Part shown: positions 58,691 through 64,000 of the stretch, piece after piece
How positions within the stretch are numbered: position 1 is the stretch's first letter
How the letters are laid out: each line of letters begins with the position of its first letter
Assembly: GCA_018664485.1 (NCBI GenBank)
Contig: JABJOE010000007.1
Location: 132,886 to 196,885 of the forward strand
DNA from: Candidatus Uhrbacteria bacterium
GTDB taxonomy: Bacteria > Patescibacteria > ABY1 > SG8-24 > UBA9934
Direction of reading: 5' to 3'
DNA: 64,000 nucleotides
Position numbers and translations under genes: made by a program
Notes under the pieces: generated by a model
What the model saw: only the letters and a program-made list of their open reading frames with translations
Told to the model about the DNA's origin: nothing
Databases searched by the model: none

Positions 58691-59935
58691 TTACACCGGG
58701 AGTCCTTCATCGTCATTAAAAATCTTCACTTTTCCAAATACACCGTCATAACCTGGGCGAATGTGTAGCTGCCCTGCCCGCATACGTCGAATTGCTTCGG
58801 CGATTGCCGGCGTAGAGCCTTTTTGAATCTCATCAATCGGGACATCAAGTAAAATTGTAAACTCGTCAGCAATATCTGCAATCATTTTCTCATACATCGC
58901 CTGAACTTTCTTTCCATTTGTTAGTTTCATGCCGAGCCCCTCTGCCACGATCTCCTGCAAAGGCACAATGGACTTAAACGGAACCTGTCCCTTAGGAATT
59001 TTTTTAATATCTCGATCGGCAAGTTCACGCACTCTCGACAACACACCAATTGTTAAACCTTTTCCGCACATCTTACATTTACCGCTAAGCTTCGCAGTTT
59101 CACGAGGCTCACACCAAAATCCACAACCTGAACATCCATCTGCATAATACTTTCCTTCCTCGGGATGAAACTCAATCGTGTATTTAAATTTATCCGTATC
59201 ACGCTCTCGCAATATTCGTACGAACTCATCAAAATTTATTTCATCCGGCTCGAGCTCAAATACATTTGCTTCACGTCCAAAGTTGCGCGGCGAATGAGCG
59301 TCGGAATTTGAAATTAACATTACGTTATCAAGAGCCGAAAGCTGGCGGTTCATCAACGGGTCAGATGATAATCCAGTTTCAATTGCGTAAATATACTCAG
59401 ACATCTCTCCAAAACATTCTTCAATCGAATCGAACCCGGACTTCGATCCAAAAATGGCAAACCAAGGGGTCCATGCATGTGCCGGAATAATAATGACTCG
59501 ATCATCAATATCCTTCAGTCGTTTGTACAATTCCTCTGAATCAAGTCCCAAAATCGGTCGGCCATCGGCCTTCAAATTAAACCCCTGACCAGACAACCAC
59601 TTATTAATCTTACGTACCGACTCAAGTGAGGGTGCCATCACAATATTATGAACGCGTCGTCCTTTATCGCCACGGCGATACATCTGTGAGAGCTCTGTCG
59701 TGAACATGTAGCGCATCTTAGCGTATGCACCAGACTTCAAGCGATACATTCCTGGCTCAGCCTCCTCAAGACCTTCCTCGAGTTCCTTAAACCATGTGGG
59801 ATGAGTAAAATCAGCAGTCCCTAAGACGTTCACGCCCTTCTTCTCACACCATAAAGCATTATTCTCTAACGTAAGCTTCTTTGAGCAAGCTCTTGAGAAT
59901 CTAGAATGAAGATGCCAATCTGTTATTACTCGCAT
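58691..59935 (-). CDS. EndoQ-like PHP-domain endonuclease
   Basis: 414 aa. The PHP metal site opens TDWHLHSRFSRACSKKL, followed by VNVLGTADFTHPTW, IIIPAHAWTPWFAIFGSKSG and SNSDAHSPRNFG. A CxxC zinc finger (CSGCGFWCEP...GKCKMCGKG) and a C-terminal helical region follow. This order matches endonuclease Q, which nicks DNA 5' of deaminated bases and is known mainly from archaea and some bacteria. Metal ligands look intact, so activity is likely. Confidence 0.85.
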   Translation of the reverse strand: MRVITDWHLHSRFSRACSKKLTLENNALWCEKKGVNVLGTADFTHPTWFKELEEGLEEAEPGMYRLKSGAYAKMRYMFTTELSQMYRRGDKGRRVHNIVMAPSLESVRKINKWLSGQGFNLKADGRPILGLDSEELYKRLKDIDDRVIIIPAHAWTPWFAIFGSKSGFDSIEECFGEMSEYIYAIETGLSSDPLMNRQLSALDNVMLISNSDAHSPRNFGREANVFELEPDEINFDEFVRILRERDTDKFKYTIEFHPEEGKYYADGCSGCGFWCEPRETAKLSGKCKMCGKGLTIGVLSRVRELADRDIKKIPKGQVPFKSIVPLQEIVAEGLGMKLTNGKKVQAMYEKMIADIADEFTILLDVPIDEIQKGSTPAIAEAIRRMRAGQLHIRPGYDGVFGKVKIFNDDEGLPV

Positions 59936-59955
59936 ATCTTGTTAGAAAATTTCAG

Positions 59956-60603
59956 CTATGAAACCACTACCACCGGCTTCTCGTTTTGCAATTTTCTCTT
60001 GCGAGTATACGGGCTCATTTTAAACAAAGACCAAAATGTCAGAAGAGCATCTGCACCCATAAATATCATGAACGATCCGAGTGTAATATCTTGGTGAACT
60101 GTTGCGTCTAAAACATCTGGCGCGTTCATCAAAAATGCCAAAATGACAATTACAATCAGTAGAATTCTCCATCGTCCAACATAATAAATGCGAGATAATA
60201 AAGTGATGATCACTTGTAAAGGCAATCTAATCATTGCAGCGGGTAGTGCAGTAATAAACAGCAAAGTAACTCCGATCAATTCGGCAATCTGTAAACACCA
60301 ACGCTTTGCCCTTCCCTGCAGTGAATGTAAAGCCAGTGCTCCGACAACAAGAATGACAACCATAATCATTAATGTTCTTCCAGATGATATTGCATCACCT
60401 GTGACGGTACCTATTCCTCGAGCACCCACAAGAGCATCAATTAGACCACCGAACACAATTATCGTATATGGAACACCGACACCAACGATCACAGAGACAG
60501 CGACCAACCCCAAGAAAAACTTTACTGACGCACCCCAAAGCATCTCACCGGTACCCCTCAACCTAGTACTATATTGCTTAATTGCCTGTAGTATTTCATG
60601 CAT
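59956..60603 (-). CDS. hypothetical membrane protein
   Basis: 215 aa, with about five membrane helices (FFLGLVAVSVIVGVGVPYTI, LMIMVVILVVGALALHSL, LIGVTLLFITALPAAMI, LLIVIVILAFLMNAP, GSFMIFMGADALLTFW) and a basic end (YTRKRKLQNEKP). No family is recognised. It lies between the nucleotidyltransferase and EndoQ-like genes. Confidence 0.62.
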   Translation of the reverse strand: MHEILQAIKQYSTRLRGTGEMLWGASVKFFLGLVAVSVIVGVGVPYTIIVFGGLIDALVGARGIGTVTGDAISSGRTLMIMVVILVVGALALHSLQGRAKRWCLQIAELIGVTLLFITALPAAMIRLPLQVIITLLSRIYYVGRWRILLIVIVILAFLMNAPDVLDATVHQDITLGSFMIFMGADALLTFWSLFKMSPYTRKRKLQNEKPVVVVS

Positions 60604-60649
60604 ATCAGTGTTTATTAGATGAATCCAATATGTACCTATTTTATCAGAA

Positions 60650-60682
60650 AATAAAAAGAAGCGCTTAGCGCGCCCTCTTTAT
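60650..60682 (-). terminator. terminator of the nucleotidyltransferase gene
   Basis: On the minus strand GCGCGCTAAGCGC is followed by TTCTTTTTATTTT. Confidence 0.6.
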
Positions 60683-60689
60683 TTTATAT

Positions 60690-61433
60690 CTAGCCAAGAA
60701 GCTTCTCCGCTGCAGCTAAATCTTCTGGAGAATTCACGCCGACAACCTCAAATGGATCTGCGGTAGCTGTAACGATATCAGCGCCTTCTTCGATTGCCAT
60801 TTCAATCAAGTCCGTCAAATAATACTCTCCGCTAGCATTTTTATTTTTGATCTCAGGCAAATGTTCCCAAAGCCACTGAGCACTAAAAGCGAATAGAGAT
60901 GGATTTACTTCTTTGATATCTAATTCCTCCTCGCTTGCATCCTTAGCCTCACGAATTGCGAGGATACGTCCTGTTGAATCCCGCACAATACGCCCCCACG
61001 TTTTAAATGTTGTGTAATCTTTTTTATAATTCGGAACCTTGGTGGTGATCATTGCAATAGCTGTCTCGTGCTCCGCATGCAGGTCATTGAGCTTATTCAG
61101 AGTCTCTCCACTAATAAATGGATGGTCACCATTGAGTACTATTATTCTCTCAGCATCGTTTGCAGCATCTTGCGCACATGAAACTGCATTTCCAGTTCCG
61201 AGCTGCTCAGCCTGAACACTGTACTCACAACGGTCTGCACAAATCGTGTTGAAATCCTCAATCGTATCTGGTGCGACTATTACTATCGGTCGCGAATCAA
61301 TTCCGGAATCTTCAATGCCGTCGAGCAGGTGTTCAATCATCGGTCTGCTGGCGATTTCTACAAGAGGCTTGGCAACATCTGCCCCCATTCTCTTACCTTT
61401 TCCAGCTGCCATTACAATAATACGTGTACCCAT
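60690..61433 (-). CDS. NTP-transferase-fold sugar nucleotidyltransferase (GlmU N-domain type)
   Basis: 247 aa. Signature MAAGKGKRMGADVAKPLVEI, substrate-site QLGTGNAVSCAQDA, the metal-binding GDHPFISGETLNKL and REAKDASEEEL. It matches the uridyltransferase half of GlmU-like enzymes and lacks the C-terminal left-handed beta-helix acetyltransferase, so it likely makes UDP-sugars only. It may supply the envelope glycosyltransferases. Confidence 0.82.
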   Translation of the reverse strand: MGTRIIVMAAGKGKRMGADVAKPLVEIASRPMIEHLLDGIEDSGIDSRPIVIVAPDTIEDFNTICADRCEYSVQAEQLGTGNAVSCAQDAANDAERIIVLNGDHPFISGETLNKLNDLHAEHETAIAMITTKVPNYKKDYTTFKTWGRIVRDSTGRILAIREAKDASEEELDIKEVNPSLFAFSAQWLWEHLPEIKNKNASGEYYLTDLIEMAIEEGADIVTATADPFEVVGVNSPEDLAAAEKLLG

Positions 61434-61575
61434 ATACTAGATCTAATATCATTACTTCGGAAAAATTGTAGCCAGATTCGACAATAAAGTCAATAAATGG
61501 TTAGATTATTAGGTTCTAGGAGATTACAAAGGGACTGGTGTCCTCCGCATCATCGAAAAGCGTGTTCTCTCGATA

Positions 61576-61770
61576 ATGAAGTTCAGGCCCGAAGATTTAC
61601 GTCCATTTAATCTGTCGGGACCCGCTCTGCGTGACACCGCAGTCACGTTGGAGGACATCTCCACCCATTCGTTTACGTGGGTGCGTCTGATGACATGCGC
61701 GACCGTAGCTGAGCTCACGCCCAGATGCGAACGCAAGTCTCGACGTACCCACGACAATCACAAGCACTAA
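61576..61770 (+). CDS. possible small ORF with alpha-CTD-like segment
   Basis: 64 aa from ATG 61576; the frame is open back to 61509. The middle (LEDISTHSFTWVRLMTCATV then AELTPRCERKSRR) recalls the first two helices of the RNA-polymerase alpha C-terminal domain. The stop overlaps a hairpin terminator on the same strand. A minus-strand frame (61524-61757) also exists and is not ruled out; it starts with TTG beside the same hairpin. GC-rich. Real status uncertain. Confidence 0.4.
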   Translation: MKFRPEDLRPFNLSGPALRDTAVTLEDISTHSFTWVRLMTCATVAELTPRCERKSRRTHDNHKH

Positions 61771-61801
61771 ACCCGCCGATGTCTCGCATCAGCGGGTTTA
61801 T
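61769..61801. terminator. terminator, usable in both directions
   Basis: AAACCCGC and GCGGGTTT pair around CGATGTCTCGCATCA, followed by ATCTTTC on the plus strand. On the minus strand it ends the DUF218 operon. Confidence 0.75.
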
Positions 61802-61824
61802 CTTTCTAAAACTCATCCTACCTT

Positions 61825-62442
61825 TTACTTATAAATACCGAGCACAGCAAGCCATGTAAGTCCTGACTCACGAACAAATCTCTGCGTCCGTACAGAAACC
61901 TTGGTGCCCCACGAATACTGACTACGATCGATACTTCCACTTAACTCTGCCGGGAAGCCGTATCCATCTATACCCAGCTTGTTGCACTGATAGATTGCTC
62001 TAGGAAGATGAAAATCTTGCGATACAAAAACTACTGACAGATCGATCAAATATTCATGACTATCGGTATCGCATGAATCGGTCGTCACGACAGCCGTAGT
62101 GTCTAAGATAATAGAATCCTCTGGCACATTTCTTTCTGTTAAATATTCCATCATAACTAGAGCAGCACTTTCAGTATTTGATACAACTAGCCTTTCAACC
62201 ATCCCATTTTCATAAAGTAAAATACCCGCCTCCAAGCGTTCTTTTAAAAGGGGTGTCGGCAATCCATCAGAATCTACATGCGCCCCTAGGATTAGGGCAA
62301 TGTCAAAATTACCTTCTGACACAATCCTCTTGGAAGAAATGCCGCCGACAACCATTCTGGGCGCGAAAAAAAGCACACAAAGCAAAAGAATAGCGGCAAA
62401 AAATCGTTTTAACTTATTCAAAAACACTAATAATAACACCAT
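61825..62442 (-). CDS. DUF218/YdcF-like protein
   Basis: 205 aa with an N-terminal membrane helix (FFAAILLLCVLFFAPRMV). The DUF218 fold follows: IALILGAHVDSDGLPTPLLK, ERLEAGILLYENGMVERLVV, VFVSQDFHLPRAIYQCNKLG. The family includes ElyC, tied to peptidoglycan or envelope sugar metabolism; the reaction is unknown. It overlaps the upstream gene by 29 nt, so they are cotranscribed. Confidence 0.85.
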   Translation of the reverse strand: MVLLLVFLNKLKRFFAAILLLCVLFFAPRMVVGGISSKRIVSEGNFDIALILGAHVDSDGLPTPLLKERLEAGILLYENGMVERLVVSNTESAALVMMEYLTERNVPEDSIILDTTAVVTTDSCDTDSHEYLIDLSVVFVSQDFHLPRAIYQCNKLGIDGYGFPAELSGSIDRSQYSWGTKVSVRTQRFVRESGLTWLAVLGIYK

Positions 62443-63136
62443 AATCTAAACCTTCATCAAATCTATTTATTTCCGGTGCATACGTTTGCGATATGTACCC
62501 ATCAAGATAAAGCGCATCTACACACCCCGTATCTAGCAAGAATGAAGAAAAGTCATAAAAAGAGATCTCTTCATTTGAGATAGCAAACTTCAATATTTCG
62601 CCATCTAAACAAACGCCACTTCTAATAAAGACATTGTCCGAACTTTCATTGAAGGCTTGATTTATCTGACCGTCAATTATCAACATTGGCCCAGATTGTG
62701 TTGCAAAAATTGGATCAATCTCCGCTAACAAAAATTCATCAGTTGTCAGAATAGAATATCTATCACTAAAAATACTGAAAACGCCGTTTGGTTCAATGAA
62801 AAAATTTCCCTCCCCTTCACTTACGTTTAGTTCCGAAAAGGTTAAACCATTTTCAACATACAGCCCAACCGGATCCTTAGAAACATGAAACATCCCACCA
62901 TTCGTAGCAAAGACCATCCCTGCATCAGGTCTAGAAGATGCTAGGTTTGAAAAATTATTATAGAGATCTCCGGTAGAATCCTTCCAAGACATCGTCACCT
63001 CTGTTAACTCTTCAATCACATACAGGTCGACTAGTTGAACTGCATCTTCTTCCGTTTGATTCAAGTTACGCCCTCCTATAAAAATATAAGCCAAGATAGC
63101 GAGTGATAACACTGCAAGTTTTAGCCAAGGAAACAT
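62414..63136 (-). CDS. phosphodiester glycosidase (NAGPA-like) domain protein
   Basis: 240 aa. N-terminal helix (LKLAVLSLAILAYIFIGG) anchors an extracellular domain with VFATNGGMFHVSKDPVGLY, IEPNGVFSIFSD, SGPMLIIDGQINQAF, VCLDGEILKFAIS and LDTGCVDALYLDG. This is the pattern of the phosphodiester glycosidase family (PF09992-like). It probably acts on exopolysaccharide. The minus-strand extended -10 (TGATATAGT) is 6 nt before the ATG, so it is leaderless. The DUF218 gene follows in overlap. Confidence 0.85.
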   Translation of the reverse strand: MFPWLKLAVLSLAILAYIFIGGRNLNQTEEDAVQLVDLYVIEELTEVTMSWKDSTGDLYNNFSNLASSRPDAGMVFATNGGMFHVSKDPVGLYVENGLTFSELNVSEGEGNFFIEPNGVFSIFSDRYSILTTDEFLLAEIDPIFATQSGPMLIIDGQINQAFNESSDNVFIRSGVCLDGEILKFAISNEEISFYDFSSFLLDTGCVDALYLDGYISQTYAPEINRFDEGLDYGVIISVFE

Positions 63137-63142
63137 AACTTA

Positions 63143-63148
63143 ACTATA
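63143..63148 (-). promoter_or_regulatory. extended -10 of a leaderless gene
   Basis: On the minus strand TGATATAGT, 6 nt before the ATG at 63136. Confidence 0.65.
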
Positions 63149-63271
63149 TCAAATCCGGTTGTAAAAACGAACGTATTAGTTCGGATGAGGTATCTACGAC
63201 ATCCGGCATCGAAGTAAGGAGTATATACAATATGTTGTCGGAGATAAGTAAATTTACTAAATTGTGTTAGA

Positions 63272-63345
63272 TGTAGCGGCGTGACGAGGAGCAGAGTAAA
63301 ACGTACTTACGGTACGTTGTCGAGCACCACAGTCACAACGCTACA
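63272..63345. repeat. inverted-repeat element with CGTAC/GTACG core
   Basis: Arms TGTAGCGGCGTGAC and GTCACAACGCTACA enclose GAGGAG, CGTACTTACGGTACG and TTGTCGAGC. It shares the AGGAG / CGTAC-hairpin / CGA core with the 12237 and 39271 elements. It lies between the 5S rRNA and the phosphodiester glycosidase gene. 63150-63270 shows no gene. Confidence 0.6.
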
Positions 63346-63389
63346 GATGACGTGATTTAAAAATTTTGTATCAAAAAATCTTCATGATT

Positions 63390-63494
63390 CTGGCGCCCAC
63401 CTACTCTCGCGCGTCTGCACTACCATCGGCCCTAAAAGCTTAACTTCCGTGTTCGGGAAGGGAACGGGTGTGGCCTTTCAGGAACTGGCACCAG
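63390..63494 (-). rRNA. rrf: 5S ribosomal RNA
   Basis: On the minus strand it runs from CTGGTGCCAG to GGCGCCAG, with the conserved CACACCCGTTCCC, CCGAACACGGAAGTTAAGC and GAGAGTAGGTGGG blocks. AATCTTCATGATT / AATCATGAAGATT flank both ends and form a long processing stem; its 3' side ends in TTTTTT and probably also terminates the operon. Confidence 0.95.
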
Positions 63495-63508
63495 AATCAT
63501 GAAGATTT

Positions 63509-63694
63509 TCATCTTCGATAGAGAACATTGCACAATATACTCGATTCATTCAAAAAAGGCATCGCCAAATCTAAAATAATATCGAGAACCTATTATGTAA
63601 TAGTCTCTTGCGTCTAAACTTGCTATAAAAACAAGCTAGATTAGTTACTTTGATTCAAAACAAATTTTCAATTGATAATTTGATTGAACAGTAA
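63509..63694 (-). other. 23S-5S spacer
   Basis: AT-rich spacer of about 185 nt. I see no tRNA in it. Confidence 0.6.

Positions 63695-64000
<306 letters not shown>

Noticed and set aside
61524..61757. Minus-strand 77-aa ORF with a helix-turn-helix-like start
   Set aside because: It begins with TTG a few bases after a terminator and lacks its own promoter. Kept only as an alternative to the plus-strand ORF.

Overview
The window looks like part of a Candidate Phyla Radiation (Patescibacteria) chromosome, probably of the Parcubacteria type. This rests on gene content: bL19 with a long acidic tail, a T4SS-pilin-like membrane protein, a membrane-anchored oligopeptide-binding protein, DUF4012, DUF11-like and DUF4349 surface proteins, FG-GAP/L,D-transpeptidase, split transketolase, PfkB kinases next to aldolase, and TrmB-type regulators. 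No amino-acid, nucleotide or lipid biosynthesis genes are seen. TGA is used as a stop, so the code is the standard bacterial one. The lineage is an inference; no 16S is present.

Layout. 0-15 kb: bL19, uvrA, pilin-like protein, secG, oligopeptide-binding protein, RNase J, trpS and the RNase P RNA. 15-28 kb: an envelope block with a polyprenyl-phosphate sugar transferase, three GT4 glycosyltransferases and two large surface proteins. 29-37 kb (minus strand): femX, ruvA, an HD protein, a TrmB regulator, a DHH-like protein and ileS. 37-52 kb: sugar-phosphate metabolism (RpiB-RPE fusion, two transketolase halves, two PfkB kinases, class II aldolase, a 2-hydroxyacid dehydrogenase) plus RsuA, HD and methyltransferase genes. 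52-63 kb: tRNA-Ala, an L,D-transpeptidase, a histone-H1-like repeat protein, a symporter divergent from a TrmB regulator, an EndoQ-like nuclease, a nucleotidyltransferase, and DUF218 and phosphodiester-glycosidase proteins. The window ends with 5S rRNA and the 3' end of 23S rRNA, both on the minus strand.

Core genes often have an extended -10 box (TGnTAnnnT) 6-10 nt upstream of the ATG, which implies leaderless mRNAs. Between them lie GC-richer single genes of unknown function, several with a clear Shine-Dalgarno sequence and most ending in a GC-rich hairpin. They behave like acquired cargo: 1.2-1.9, 13.4-14.3, 16.7-19.5, 22.0-22.4, 28.6-29.5, 42.8-45.4 and probably 61.6 kb.

The best candidate for an undescribed system is 42.8-45.4 kb. 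One strong promoter and a structured, terminator-bearing leader precede four unrelated small ORFs, each preceded at a fixed distance by a copy of the same ~110-nt RNA element. The copies differ by compensatory base changes. A second candidate is a row of three ~270-bp mini-genes (28.6-29.5 kb), each with its own promoter, a 43-44 codon ORF and a terminator. Several inverted-repeat-bounded structured elements sit at gene ends; some share an AGGAG / CGTAC-hairpin / GACGA core.
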